Shown here piece after piece: positions 9,763 through 18,493 of a stretch of DNA of 64,000 nucleotides. How positions within the stretch are numbered: the stretch's first letter is position 1; each line of letters starts with the position of its first letter. Below the pieces are notes generated by a model. The model searched no databases. It was not told where the DNA came from and was given only the letters and a program-made list of their open reading frames with translations. The stretch covers positions 1,970,501 through 2,034,500 of the forward strand of contig NZ_RCWN01000001.1 of assembly GCF_003668555.1 (NCBI RefSeq), written 5' to 3'. Source of the stretch: Notoacmeibacter ruber (lineage in GTDB: Bacteria; Pseudomonadota; Alphaproteobacteria; Rhizobiales; Rhizobiaceae). A program made the translations under genes and the position numbers.

Positions 9763-9894
9763 GGGCTCCGCCGGGGCATGAATGGATCTGTCAGACAGCC
9801 AATATAGACCAGGACGAGCGCTTTTTGTCTTAACATTCGGAGAGAAAGGTAAGGTGCAAGCACCCGCCTCGCCGACCCGATCGGGCCTGCCTCT

Positions 9895-10968
9895 TCAGCC
9901 CGCGCTCTCGTGAACCAGATCGTGCATGAAGGCGAGTTTTCTCATGACCGCTTTATTGAGGACGAATGGGTAGAGGTCCGGCTGCCCCATGGAGCGGTTG
10001 ATCGCATTGGCCGCTATGGTAACCGGAACCCAGGACTCCACGAGAGCGGCGGCACTAGCGGCATCATATCCGCTTCGCACATCGTGCACGGCAGCCTGTT
10101 CGCCAGAAATCGCTTCGGTCGCCGCGGTCACGAGGCCATAGGCCCGCGCCGTTTCGATCGTATCCGTCATGTGCAGATAATGGGCCCAGGTCTCGGCAAA
10201 ATCCTCCCAGGGGTGCGCCGTCGCATAGGAGGAAATGTAGTGGTCGGCCCAGTCTGCCGGCGCACCATTTTCATAGTGCTTTTGCAGAGCCTCGCCATAA
10301 TCGGCCCGCTCGTCGCCAAACAATTCACGGAAGGCGTCCAGTCGGTTGCCGTCGCGAACGAGTATGTCCCAGTAGTAGTGCCCGACCTCATGACGGAAAT
10401 GGCCTATGAGAGTGCGGTAGGGCTCGCCCATGGCCTTGCGGTTGGCTTCGCGAATCGCATCGTCGCCTTCGGCGATATTGATCGTGATTAGGCCCTCATC
10501 GTGCCCGGTCAGCACGCGATTGACGGTGCCGTCCGGCAATTCCTCATCGGACAGGAAGTCGAAAACCAGAGGCTCCGCCACAGCATCGCCGGGTACGGGA
10601 TGCGGCAGGCCCCAGCGCCGTATAGAATAGAAAAGCGCTCGTTTGCCCGTCTCAAGAGCCGTCCACTTCTCCTGATTGCCTTCGACGCTCAGATCCGGAA
10701 TGGTCCGGTTATGCTGGCAGCACGTGCAGCGCTCGTGATCCGTCGTCGCGTCGATAAGCCAATTGCAGGCAGCGGTGGAATGGTTGCGGCAAAGCCGGAA
10801 TGTGCCATCCGCAGTGCCGATGGCGTGCCAGGCGCCATTGCCATCATCCTCCAAAGCGACCATCTGCGTGGTCGCCGGATCAAATCCGAGACGGCGATCG
10901 CAGTGGCCGCAAAAGTGATTGTCGAAATAGACTTCCTCGTCGCAGGACGAGCAGTAGAACCGTTTCAT
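9895..10968 (-). CDS. Zinc-ribbon plus putative zinc metallopeptidase (Peptidase_Mx-type)
   Basis: The 357-residue protein starts with a zinc-ribbon (MKRFYCSSCDEEVYFDN followed by HFCGHCDRRLGF), has a second cysteine group (RCTCCQHNRTIPDL), and carries the metallopeptidase motif FRHEVGHYYWD (HExxH) near residue 240. This layout matches the family of putative zinc-binding metallopeptidases common in proteobacteria; its substrate is unknown. The ATG at 10968 was chosen because the ribbon starts there; the upstream extension of the frame to 11157 has no conserved character and would overlap queC. No signal peptide is visible, so it probably acts in the cytosol. It diverges from queC. Confidence 0.8.
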   Translation of the reverse strand: MKRFYCSSCDEEVYFDNHFCGHCDRRLGFDPATTQMVALEDDGNGAWHAIGTADGTFRLCRNHSTAACNWLIDATTDHERCTCCQHNRTIPDLSVEGNQEKWTALETGKRALFYSIRRWGLPHPVPGDAVAEPLVFDFLSDEELPDGTVNRVLTGHDEGLITINIAEGDDAIREANRKAMGEPYRTLIGHFRHEVGHYYWDILVRDGNRLDAFRELFGDERADYGEALQKHYENGAPADWADHYISSYATAHPWEDFAETWAHYLHMTDTIETARAYGLVTAATEAISGEQAAVHDVRSGYDAASAAALVESWVPVTIAANAINRSMGQPDLYPFVLNKAVMRKLAFMHDLVHESAG

Positions 10969-11135
10969 GCTTTTTCCGAAATGAAGAGGCGGATGGCCAT
11001 AGCACCGGACAACGACGCAATCCCGGAAGGGTTGCCATGCTGGACAAAAAAGTGCGCACGGCAGCAAACTCTTCCGAATTGTGCCATTCGGTATTAGAAC
11101 GCGCCGCTTTGTAGCCCAGACAGGACCCTTAGCCG

Positions 11136-11843
11136 ATGCAATCCGACACTTCCGCACTCGTCCTTTTTTCCGGCGGACAGGATTCGACCACTTGCCTTGC
11201 CTGGGCGCTGGACCGCTACGAGCGCGTGGAAACCGTCGGTTACGATTATGGACAGCGCCACTCGGTGGAACTGGAGTGTCGGAAAACGATCCTGGAGACC
11301 ATCCGCCGCGATTTTCCGCAATGGGCCGACCGGCTTGGAGAGGACCACCAGATTCCGATGCGTGAACTCGGCGCCATCTCCGAAACGGCGATGACGGAAG
11401 AGGTTGAATTCGAAACTGGCAAGCAGGGCCTGCCCAACACCTTCGTCCCCGGTCGCAATCTACTCTTCTTTACCTATGCGGCGACGATCGCCTGGCGGCG
11501 CGGCATTCGTCATCTGGTGGGCGGCATGTGCGAAACCGATTATTCCGGCTATCCGGATTGCAGGGACGATACGCTTAAGGCGCTTCAGGTCACGCTCAAT
11601 CTCGGCATGGAGATGCGCTCGGTGGTTCATACCCCGCTCATGTGGCTTGACAAGGCGCAGACATTCGCCATGGCGCAGGAATTGGGCGGGTCCGCCTTTC
11701 TCGATCTCGTGGTCGAGCACAGCCATAGTTGTTACCGGGGCGATCGCACCCATCGGCATGAATGGGGATATGGGTGCGGAACCTGCCCGGCATGCGAATT
11801 GCGGGCCAATGGCTGGCAAAAGTTCACGGCAGCAGAACGATGA
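11136..11843 (+). CDS. queC: 7-cyano-7-deazaguanine synthase
   Basis: QueC converts 7-carboxy-7-deazaguanine to preQ0 with ATP and ammonia, on the route to queuosine in tRNA. The 235-residue protein has the PP-loop [16 protein letters not shown] at residues 9-24, [27 protein letters not shown], and the C-terminal zinc site [11 protein letters not shown], all diagnostic. The queE start overlaps the queC stop as ATGA, so queC-queE-queD form one operon. The 167-bp gap to the divergent metallopeptidase contains a small bulged hairpin (11017-11035, GGAA loop), not a recognisable preQ1 riboswitch. Confidence 0.95.
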   Translation: MQSDTSALVLFSGGQDSTTCLAWALDRYERVETVGYDYGQRHSVELECRKTILETIRRDFPQWADRLGEDHQIPMRELGAISETAMTEEVEFETGKQGLPNTFVPGRNLLFFTYAATIAWRRGIRHLVGGMCETDYSGYPDCRDDTLKALQVTLNLGMEMRSVVHTPLMWLDKAQTFAMAQELGGSAFLDLVVEHSHSCYRGDRTHRHEWGYGCGTCPACELRANGWQKFTAAER

Positions 11844-12484
11844 GCTACGCGGTCAAGGAAATGTTCTACACCCTGCAGGGCGAAGGCGCACAGGCGGGCC
11901 GGGCCTCGCTCTTTTGCCGCTTTGCCGGCTGCAATCTGTGGACCGGGCGCGAGCAGGATCGCCATAAGGCGATCTGCCAGTTCTGCGATACCGATTTCAT
12001 TGGCATGGACGGGCCGGGCGGTGGCCGCTGCGCCACGCCGAAGGACCTTGCCCAGCAGGCGCGTCGAATGTGGGACCAGACCGCGGCGTCACAAAGCGGC
12101 AAGCCCTATATCGTCTGCACCGGGGGCGAACCGCTGCTCCAGCTCGACGCCCCGCTGATTGCAGCGCTGCATGAAGCCGGTTTCGAAATCGCCGTCGAAA
12201 CGAACGGCACGATTGCTGCGCCGGACGGAATTGATTGGATCTGCGTCAGCCCCAAGGCCGGCAGTGAACTGGTGCAGACACGTGGCAACGAATTGAAGCT
12301 CGTCTGGCCTCAACCGCCCTTTTCCCTGGAGCAGTTCGAACCACTCGCCTTCGATAAATTCTACCTGCAGCCGATGGACGGGCCTGATGTCATCGCAAAT
12401 ACGCAGCTTTGCGTGAAGACATCGATGGCGCGCCCACAATGGCGGCTTTCGCTGCAAACGCACAAGATGATCGGCATTGCCTGA
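11840..12484 (+). CDS. queE: 7-carboxy-7-deazaguanine synthase (radical SAM)
   Basis: QueE rearranges 6-carboxytetrahydropterin to 7-carboxy-7-deazaguanine by radical SAM chemistry. The start at 11840 overlaps the queC stop; an upstream ATG in the same frame would lie inside queC. The [4Fe-4S] motif is the expanded CX14CX2C form (C at [14 protein letters not shown] then CQFC), as known for some QueE enzymes in place of the standard CX3CX2[12 protein letters not shown] near the N-terminus and [10 protein letters not shown] and VSPKAGSEL further on bind SAM and substrate. Length is 214 residues. Confidence 0.94.
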   Translation: MSYAVKEMFYTLQGEGAQAGRASLFCRFAGCNLWTGREQDRHKAICQFCDTDFIGMDGPGGGRCATPKDLAQQARRMWDQTAASQSGKPYIVCTGGEPLLQLDAPLIAALHEAGFEIAVETNGTIAAPDGIDWICVSPKAGSELVQTRGNELKLVWPQPPFSLEQFEPLAFDKFYLQPMDGPDVIANTQLCVKTSMARPQWRLSLQTHKMIGIA

Positions 12485-12493
12485 GGAGAGCCT

Positions 12494-13027
12494 GTGACAA
12501 ACGCCTATCGCATCACGCGCCGCATCGGAATCGACGCCGGTCACCGCATCCGCCTGCACGGCAGCAAATGCCGCAATCTGCATGGGCATCGCTACACGAT
12601 CGAAGCCGTTTGCGAAGCGCACGAACTGGCGGGGAGCGGCGAGCAGGCGGGCATGGTGCTGGATTTCGGCTTTCTGAAGGACGAGATGATGGCCGAGATC
12701 GATAGCCCTTGCGATCATGGCTTCATCGCCGAGGCCGCCGACCAAGACCTCCTGACCATGTTTGCGCCGAAGAGCGAAGACGCAGGCGCATTCATCGATA
12801 CGCTTCGCCAAGCCGTTGAGAAACAGGGCTTTGCCCAGACGGTGGAGACCGCCCTCGGCACGAAACTCTATGTGATCGGTCCGCCGCCCACGGCAGAGAA
12901 TCTGGCGCGCCACTGGTTCGAGCGGCTTGCGTCACGCGTCGAAAAGCGAAGCGAAGGCCGTGCGCGGCTCGTCAAACTCGTCGTCTGGGAAACGCCGAAC
13001 TGTTCCGCGGAGTGGCCGGCGAACTGA
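12494..13027 (+). CDS. queD: 6-carboxy-5,6,7,8-tetrahydropterin synthase
   Basis: QueD makes 6-carboxytetrahydropterin from dihydroneopterin triphosphate. The protein shows the zinc histidines and catalytic cysteine in FxAGHR-like DAGHRIRLHGSKCRNLHGHRY, VLDFGFLKDEM, and a CDHGFI segment. It starts with GTG behind a GAGGAGAG ribosome site, 9 nt after queE. At 177 residues it is longer than the 120-residue E. coli enzyme, with an insert after the CDHGF strand; longer forms occur in alphaproteobacteria. Confidence 0.92.
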   Translation: MTNAYRITRRIGIDAGHRIRLHGSKCRNLHGHRYTIEAVCEAHELAGSGEQAGMVLDFGFLKDEMMAEIDSPCDHGFIAEAADQDLLTMFAPKSEDAGAFIDTLRQAVEKQGFAQTVETALGTKLYVIGPPPTAENLARHWFERLASRVEKRSEGRARLVKLVVWETPNCSAEWPAN

Positions 13028-13036
13028 GATTAGCCG

Positions 13037-13312
13037 TCAGCGGAAAGTGATCGCCTCTCGCGCTTCCAGTTGATCGACCAGTTCCGACACGCTCTTTTCG
13101 ATCGTCGCACGCGGCTCAGCCAATTCGTCTTCCACGGCGTCCAGGATCGGGCCCATCGCCGTTTTGCCGTCCACTTTCAGGAGAAAGGCTTCGGGGATAC
13201 CACGCGCGTTGAACGCTTCTTCGCCATCAATGAGAACCAGCAGGCCTGTGTCGCCGACGACCCGGTACTGAAAGGCGTTCGTAAAGGCCGGGATAGCACT
13301 ATGGTCGATCAT
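13037..13312 (-). CDS. Small PqqD-like protein of unknown function
   Basis: A 91-residue acidic protein with no signal peptide or membrane segment. The start at 13312 has an AGGAGG site 5 nt upstream and overlaps the 3' end of the siroheme synthase gene by 14 nt, so it is coupled to it. The pattern (short strands with GLLVLIDGEEAF, then AFLLKVDGKTAMGPILDAV, then a helix ending in VDQLEAREAI) resembles PqqD-family winged-helix domains, which bind precursor peptides of modified-peptide pathways. No peptide-modifying enzyme is nearby. The fold call rests on pattern reading only; it could be an unrelated siroheme- or sulfite-reduction-associated protein. Confidence 0.6.
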   Translation of the reverse strand: MIDHSAIPAFTNAFQYRVVGDTGLLVLIDGEEAFNARGIPEAFLLKVDGKTAMGPILDAVEDELAEPRATIEKSVSELVDQLEAREAITFR

Positions 13313-14465
13313 TACGGCCTCCTGAATGTTCAAGCAGCGCCTTCACATAGGCCTCGCCCGATCCAAAGGAAGAGTCGGCAATGGCGGGAGGATTGTTGTT
13401 CGAAAGGCCCGATGACCGGGCGATATCCTCCAATGCCGTCGCAAGCTCCGGCCACTGCGAGACAGGATTGCCCGGCAGAAGAACAGCGACGCTTTGTCCT
13501 GCCTCGGTTCGCCCGGCGACGGCTCGCAGGATCGCCTGGAGAAGGTCGCCATCCAGACCGATGACACGCCGCTCCGCTTCTCTACGCCCCAGTTCGAGAA
13601 TAGCGGAGGGCGTCTCTTCCACGTGCAGAATGCAATCGGCCGATTGCAACGCGCCGAGCGCGCCAAGCGTCAGCCCCGTGACTTCGCCACCGGAGGCCTG
13701 CCCCATCCCGACCAGAGAAATCGTCGCGCGCGGCCTTTCAGTCCGGATGGACTCGATCTCGGAAACCAGATCATCCTCCATCCGCTCTTCCGGGGCGGGA
13801 CCAAAGACCCGCGCTGCGAAAGCCTGCCAGAAGGACCGTCGCTCGGGGCCGATAGCCAGCCGCTCATTGACGGTGGGGCGGATGCGCTCCGCCAGCTTGG
13901 CCCATGCTCCGAGCGCAGGGCCTAGAACCGCTTCCACGCGCTGGCGCACGGCCTGCCCGACAATCGGCGCCGCCCCATCGGTGGAGATGGCGATCACGAC
14001 CGGGGATCGATTGACAATGGTCGAGAACTGAAACTGGCACCAGCTGGGCTTGTCGATGACATTGACCGGCACACCCGCAGCCTGCCCGGCGCACTTGAGC
14101 GCCCATGCTTCCCCGTCAGTCGCCGCATCTCCGATCAGGAGCGCGGCGTTGGCAAGATCGTCGAGTGCCCAGGCGCGGCGGACGATCTCAAGCGTTCCGA
14201 AGCCCGACTGCTCCGGCCGCTCCGCCAGCGCCTCCATCTCCTCGCCGACCTCTGCGGCATAGACGGTGACAGCAGCGCCTGCGGCGCGTACCAGTTCAGC
14301 CTTCCAGGCAGAAGGAGCATCCCCGCCGGTCACAATGACCCGCCGTCCGTGCAACTTCATGAAAATCGGCAGAACCGCCAGGGGTTCGATCCGCGGCGGC
14401 GCGGACGACCTGCCACGCCGCCTCGCCTGCCTGTCCTTATCCGAACGGTTTTGCGGATCGTTCAT
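13299..14465 (-). CDS. Siroheme synthase-like protein with shortened C-terminal methyltransferase domain
   Basis: The first 210 residues look like a precorrin-2 dehydrogenase/sirohydrochlorin ferrochelatase module: VLPIFMKLHGRRVIVTGGDAPSAWKAELVRAAGAAVTVYA, then NVIDKPSWCQFQFSTIVNRSPVVIAISTDGAAPIVGQAVRQRVEAVL, with the dimerisation domain after it. The C-terminal part begins like a uroporphyrinogen-III methyltransferase (ISLVGMGQASGGEVTGLTLGALGALQSADCIL) but ends after about 135 residues instead of about 250, and the usual GxPGxP region is only faintly kept. The methylation step is therefore probably done by another enzyme. A 30-residue basic N-terminal extension precedes the first domain. Confidence 0.8.
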   Translation of the reverse strand: MNDPQNRSDKDRQARRRGRSSAPPRIEPLAVLPIFMKLHGRRVIVTGGDAPSAWKAELVRAAGAAVTVYAAEVGEEMEALAERPEQSGFGTLEIVRRAWALDDLANAALLIGDAATDGEAWALKCAGQAAGVPVNVIDKPSWCQFQFSTIVNRSPVVIAISTDGAAPIVGQAVRQRVEAVLGPALGAWAKLAERIRPTVNERLAIGPERRSFWQAFAARVFGPAPEERMEDDLVSEIESIRTERPRATISLVGMGQASGGEVTGLTLGALGALQSADCILHVEETPSAILELGRREAERRVIGLDGDLLQAILRAVAGRTEAGQSVAVLLPGNPVSQWPELATALEDIARSSGLSNNNPPAIADSSFGSGEAYVKALLEHSGGRNDRP

Positions 14466-14580
14466 TGACTTTCCCGGATCGATTCAGTGCCCTTCTAAAG
14501 GGTCCCATGGCCGAGGGCCAACCCGGCAGAGCACGACTGCAATCGCAGAAGTCCGGCCAAACATAGGGCGACGAAACAAA

Positions 14581-15009
14581 ATGACCGAAGCAAAACGTCT
14601 GGGCGTCGACGAAATCGACGCGCTTATCCCTTCCCTCTTCGCGCCCTGGATCGCCGATATGGGTCTTCATCCCGTCGCGATCCGCTCCGATGGCGCGGAC
14701 TTTCGGCTGGCTGAAAATCCGCGGCTCGTTCACGGCGGCGGCATCATCTGCGGACAGGCCACCGCCGCGGCGGCAGACACCGCCTGCGTCCTGACGCTTG
14801 CATCCCATAATGGACGTTTCAGACCGGTGACCACCGTGTCACTCACCTGTCATTTCATCAGGCCTCTGCCGCCGGGCGCAGCCGACGTCTCGGTGACGAT
14901 CGAATCCAACGGCAGGCGCATGGCTTATCTGCGCACCGAAATCCGCTCGGCGGGCAGCAGGAAGCCCGCCGTCAGCTTCGTCGGCAGCTTCATGTATCTC
15001 AGCGACTGA
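14581..15009 (+). CDS. PaaI-type hotdog-fold thioesterase family protein
   Basis: A 142-residue single hotdog domain. LVHGGGIICGQATAAAADTACVLTL is the central helix and glycine-rich turn, and TVSLTCHFIRPLPPGAADVSVTIES is the following sheet, as in PaaI/YdiI-like acyl-CoA thioesterases. The start at 14581 was preferred to upstream ATGs of the same frame that lie over the siroheme synthase gene. The catalytic acid usual at the helix is not obvious, so the activity is uncertain. It is convergent with paaZ, which ends 13 bp away, but its substrate need not belong to that pathway. Confidence 0.78.
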   Translation: MTEAKRLGVDEIDALIPSLFAPWIADMGLHPVAIRSDGADFRLAENPRLVHGGGIICGQATAAAADTACVLTLASHNGRFRPVTTVSLTCHFIRPLPPGAADVSVTIESNGRRMAYLRTEIRSAGSRKPAVSFVGSFMYLSD

Positions 15010-15022
15010 CTGGCCCGTTCCC

Positions 15023-17056
15023 TCAGTCCTCCCGGGACGCATTCATCGTATGAAGCGTATAGCCGGCCACCTGATCGCCTTCGGAATCGGTGATGCCGAC
15101 ATGCCAGAGGACTTCGCCATACCCCTTTCCGGTCGGACGCTTTTCCTTGACCGTAAGGGACACGGAGATGGCCTCGCCAAAATAGACGGGTTTGGTGAAG
15201 CGCAGATCCGAAAGGCCGGTATTTGCGAGGGTCGGACCGGGATCGGGATGAACGAAAAGTCCGGCTGCGAAGGCAAGCAGGAGATAGCCATGCGCGACAC
15301 GCCCATCGAAGAACGGGCTGGCCTTGGCCGCTTCCTCATTCATATGCGCGTAGAAGGTGTCGCCGGTGAATTCCGCGAAATGCTCGACATCCTCTTTCGT
15401 GATCGTGCGCGGCCCTGCCGTAATGCTCTCACCGATGCGAAGGTCCTCGAATTTCTTGGCGAAGGGATGAACATCCGCATCGGTCTTCGCAGCACCGGGC
15501 ACATACTGGCCGGTGACAGCGGCGATCATGTCGGGGCTGCCCTGCACAGCGGTCCGCTGCATATAATGCTTGACGCCCCGCATGCCGCCAAGCTCCTCGC
15601 CACCGCCGGCCCGGCCCGGCCCCCCATGCACCAGAAGCGGCAAGGGCGAGCCATGACCCGTCGATGCCTTCATGGAATCGCGGTCATTCATGTAGAGCCG
15701 GCCATGCCATGCCCCGGCCCCGATAGCGACACGGCGCGCCACGGTCGGATCATGCGTAATCAGCGATGCAACCAGGCTGCCTTTCCCGCGATTCATCAGC
15801 GAAACCGCATGGTCGAGATCGCGATAGGGCATGATGGTGGAAACCGGACCGAAGGCTTCCGCCTCATGAACCTTATTGGCCGCGTCCGGACTGTCGCAGC
15901 GATACAGCATGGGTGAAACGAACGCACCGTTCTCGACGCCATCGCCATGAAGTTCAGGATCGTCCGTGCCGAAGACACGCTTGGCCTCGGAACCGATCAT
16001 CGCCGCTTTTTCGAGCACATCCTTCTTCTGATCCGCCGAGGCGAGCGCACCCATGCGGACACCCTCAAGTGCCGGATCACCGATCGCGATTTTCGAAAGC
16101 TTTGCCGAGATTGCATCGACGAGTGGGTCGACCATCCCTGCGGGCGCGATGACGCGGCGGATGGCGGTGCATTTCTGACCGGCCTTGGCGGTCATTTCGC
16201 GAACGACCTCCTTCACGAAGAGATCGAATTCCAGCGCATCGGTGGTGACATCCGGCCCGAGAACCGATGCATTCAGACTATCTTGTTCAGCGATGAAGGG
16301 CACCGAACGCGCCATCAAATTCGAGTTCGAGCGCAGCATCAGAGCCGTTTCGGCCGAACCGGTAAAGGAGACGAGATCCGATGCGTCCAGCCGGTCCAGA
16401 AGATCGCCCGTTCCGCCGGTAATGAGCTGGAAAGAACCATCGGGAAAGGCACCGCATTCGATCATCATCTGGAAGCACGCTTCGGTGATGTATGCGGTAG
16501 CTGTCGCCGGCTTCACGATGGCGCTCATGCCGCCCAGCAGCGTCGGGGCCAGCTTTTCGAGCATACCCCAGACCGGAAAGTTGAAGGCGTTGATATGCAC
16601 CGCAACGCCCTGTCGCGATGTATAGATGTGATGGCCGAGAAACGTACCGTCTCTGGACAGCATCTCCAGTTCGCCGTCCGGCAGGACCACATCGTCCGGC
16701 AAGGTTCGGCGGGCCTTGGACGAAAGAGCGAAAAGAGTGCCGATGCCGCCATCCACGTCGATCATCGCGTCGCCGCGCGTCGATCCAGCGAGAAGCGACA
16801 AGTCGTAGAGCCTGTCCTTTCTTTCGCTAAGATAGAGCGCCAGCGCCTTCAGTGCGGCTGCTCTCTCGTGAAAGGTCATTGCCCGCAAGGAGGGGCTGCC
16901 CCGCTCGCGGCCTTCATCGAGCATCGCCTGATAATCGAGCTTCGCTCCCGCTCGCGCTATGACCTCTCCCGTGACAGCGCTGCGAATATCGCGCGCGCTA
17001 CCATCTGCACCGTGCCACTCACCGGCCACGAAGCTGCGCAATTCCATGATGCTCAT
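15023..17056 (-). CDS. paaZ: Oxepin-CoA hydrolase / 3-oxo-5,6-dehydrosuberyl-CoA semialdehyde dehydrogenase
   Basis: PaaZ opens the oxepin-CoA ring of the aerobic phenylacetate pathway and oxidises the resulting aldehyde. The 677-residue protein has an N-terminal aldehyde dehydrogenase domain (residues about 1-520) with HINAFNFPVWGMLEKLAPTLLGG, SFTGSAETALML, the FIAEQDSLN glutamate region and the catalytic cysteine in AGQKCTAIRR. The C-terminal MaoC-like hydratase domain has FAEFTGDTFYAHMNEE and GRVAHGYLLLAF. The ATG has a GGAGGGAAAACG ribosome site. It is divergent from paaG; the shared region holds the probable PaaR operator. PaaABCDE, which supplies its substrate, must be encoded elsewhere. 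Confidence 0.95.
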   Translation of the reverse strand: MSIMELRSFVAGEWHGADGSARDIRSAVTGEVIARAGAKLDYQAMLDEGRERGSPSLRAMTFHERAAALKALALYLSERKDRLYDLSLLAGSTRGDAMIDVDGGIGTLFALSSKARRTLPDDVVLPDGELEMLSRDGTFLGHHIYTSRQGVAVHINAFNFPVWGMLEKLAPTLLGGMSAIVKPATATAYITEACFQMMIECGAFPDGSFQLITGGTGDLLDRLDASDLVSFTGSAETALMLRSNSNLMARSVPFIAEQDSLNASVLGPDVTTDALEFDLFVKEVVREMTAKAGQKCTAIRRVIAPAGMVDPLVDAISAKLSKIAIGDPALEGVRMGALASADQKKDVLEKAAMIGSEAKRVFGTDDPELHGDGVENGAFVSPMLYRCDSPDAANKVHEAEAFGPVSTIMPYRDLDHAVSLMNRGKGSLVASLITHDPTVARRVAIGAGAWHGRLYMNDRDSMKASTGHGSPLPLLVHGGPGRAGGGEELGGMRGVKHYMQRTAVQGSPDMIAAVTGQYVPGAAKTDADVHPFAKKFEDLRIGESITAGPRTITKEDVEHFAEFTGDTFYAHMNEEAAKASPFFDGRVAHGYLLLAFAAGLFVHPDPGPTLANTGLSDLRFTKPVYFGEAISVSLTVKEKRPTGKGYGEVLWHVGITDSEGDQVAGYTLHTMNASRED

Positions 17057-17124
17057 CGTTTTCCCTCCCTAGCAGCCCAAGCCCGAAACAGGGTTCAGGC
17101 TACGAATATTTCATTATTACTATT

Positions 17125-17136
17125 GACCGCCCGGTC
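17125..17136. promoter_or_regulatory. Probable PaaR operator between paaZ and paaG
   Basis: A perfect inverted repeat GACCG-CC-CGGTC, with a further overlapping CGGTCGG, lies in the AT-rich stretch separating the divergent paaZ and paaG genes. It overlaps a TTGACC hexamer that could be a -35 box for paaG. TetR-type PaaR repressors bind ACCGNNCGGT-like palindromes upstream of paa genes in other proteobacteria, and a TetR gene closes this cluster. Assignment is by pattern and position. Confidence 0.6.
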
Positions 17137-17220
17137 GGTTTATTCAAGTCTACTCTCGTGGAGGCATGGCACGGGAGGAATGGTGCCCTGCTTTCCTTGG
17201 GAACAGGGAGGAGGTTCCGA

Positions 17221-18021
17221 ATGGCCGCTCAACAGTCTGTCCTGACATCTCTGGATGCAGGCCTGTTCACGATCACGTTGAACCGTCCGGACAAGCTGAA
17301 CAGCTTCAACGATGCCCAGCATGTGGTCTTTCGTCAGGCCCTGACCGAAGCAGCGGAGAATGACGAGATCCGCGCCGTCCTGCTGACGGGAGCAGGCAGC
17401 GCCTTTTGCGCCGGTCAGGATCTGGGCGATCGCGATCCGCGAAAGATGGGCGGTCCGCCCGACCTCTCAGCCACTTTGCGGGACCTCTACAATCCGAGCC
17501 TCTCACTGATGCGCAGCATGCAGAAGCCAATCATCTGCGCTGTGAACGGCGTGGCGGCGGGAGCCGGCGCCAATATTGCGCTGGCCTGCGACATCGTGCT
17601 GGCCGCCAGAAGCGCGAAATTCATCCAGGCGTTTGCCAAGCTCGGCCTCGTCCCGGATGCGGGCGGCACCTGGTCGCTCGCCCACCTGATCGGGGAGGCC
17701 CGCGCGAAAGCCGTCGCCATGACGGCCATGCCGGTTTCCGCCGGACAGGCCGAAGAATGGGGGATGATCTGGAAAGCCGTGGATGACGATCGACTGATGT
17801 CCGAAGCCACCCGATTGGCGAACCAGCTTGCGGAGGGGCCGACCTACGGCCTCGGTCAGACCAAGCTGGCCATTCAGGCAGCGGCGACAAACAGCTTTAC
17901 GGACCAACTGGCGCTCGAAGCAGACCTTCAGGGCGATTGCGGGCGCACGCCCGATTACGCCGAGGGCGTGACCGCCTTCATGGAAAAGAGGCCGGCCCGT
18001 TTCACGGGCAGGAAGAACTGA
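17221..18021 (+). CDS. paaG: Enoyl-CoA isomerase/hydratase of phenylacetate degradation
   Basis: PaaG isomerises ring-1,2-epoxyphenylacetyl-CoA to the oxepin, the substrate of PaaZ, and also handles double-bond isomerisation later in the route. The 266-residue crotonase-fold protein shows ITLNRPDKLNSFN, GSAFCAGQDLGDRD (oxyanion hole), ICAVNGVAAGAGANIALACDIVLAARSAKFIQAFAKLGLVPDAGGTWSL with the acidic residue of the active site, and GQAEEWGMIWKAVDD. The ATG at 17221 has a GGAGG site; the frame extends upstream without conservation. It is first of paaG-paaI-paaK-paaR. Confidence 0.93.
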   Translation: MAAQQSVLTSLDAGLFTITLNRPDKLNSFNDAQHVVFRQALTEAAENDEIRAVLLTGAGSAFCAGQDLGDRDPRKMGGPPDLSATLRDLYNPSLSLMRSMQKPIICAVNGVAAGAGANIALACDIVLAARSAKFIQAFAKLGLVPDAGGTWSLAHLIGEARAKAVAMTAMPVSAGQAEEWGMIWKAVDDDRLMSEATRLANQLAEGPTYGLGQTKLAIQAAATNSFTDQLALEADLQGDCGRTPDYAEGVTAFMEKRPARFTGRKN

Positions 18022-18022
18022 G

Positions 18023-18493
18023 ATGACGCTCTCGCCGCAAGAACGGGCAGAACGCAGCGCCGAAGCGATGTGGGCGAACGATCACGCCAGCCAGCATTTC
18101 GGTTTTTCGCTTGAGGAAGTCGGGCCGGGACGGGCCACATTGGCATGGACGATCGAAAGCCACCACGCCAACGGCCACGGCATCTGCCATGGCGGCATGA
18201 TCTTCGCCCTTGCCGACAGCGCCTTTGCCTTCGCCTGCAACAGCCACAATGCGGTGACTGTCGCCCAACACAACAGCATCACATTCGTTGCACCCGGCCG
18301 GGTGGGAGACCGGCTCAAAGCGTCAGCGCGTGAGATCAGCCGAACAGGCCGCTCAGGCATCACCGATGTGACGGTTGAGCGCGAAGACGGCACCATCATT
18401 GCGCATTTTCGAGGCCATTCGAGAACGATCGGCGGCACGCTCTTTTCCGAGGAGGAAGAGCGGACCATTGCCGATGGGAGGAGTGAAACATGA
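18023..18493 (+). CDS. paaI: Hydroxyphenylacetyl-CoA thioesterase
   Basis: PaaI is a hotdog-fold thioesterase that releases CoA from dead-end hydroxyphenylacetyl-CoA. At 156 residues it has the family length and the typical N-terminus (QERAERSAEAMWANDHASQHFGFSLEEVGPGRATLAWTI). NGHGICHGGMIFALADSAFAFACNSHN carries the catalytic aspartate, and the domain ends in sheets with TDVTVEREDGTIIAHFRGHSRTIGG. It begins 1 nt after paaG and overlaps paaK by 4 nt (ATGA). Confidence 0.93.
   Translation: MTLSPQERAERSAEAMWANDHASQHFGFSLEEVGPGRATLAWTIESHHANGHGICHGGMIFALADSAFAFACNSHNAVTVAQHNSITFVAPGRVGDRLKASAREISRTGRSGITDVTVEREDGTIIAHFRGHSRTIGGTLFSEEEERTIADGRSET

Noticed and set aside
10969..11135. preQ1 riboswitch upstream of queC
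   Set aside because: A bulged hairpin and an A-rich tract are present, but they cannot be arranged as a preQ1-I pseudoknot and do not match preQ1-II.
14380..14400. GGTTCGATCC, a tRNA T-loop-like string
   Set aside because: It lies inside the siroheme synthase coding sequence with no acceptor or anticodon stems around it.
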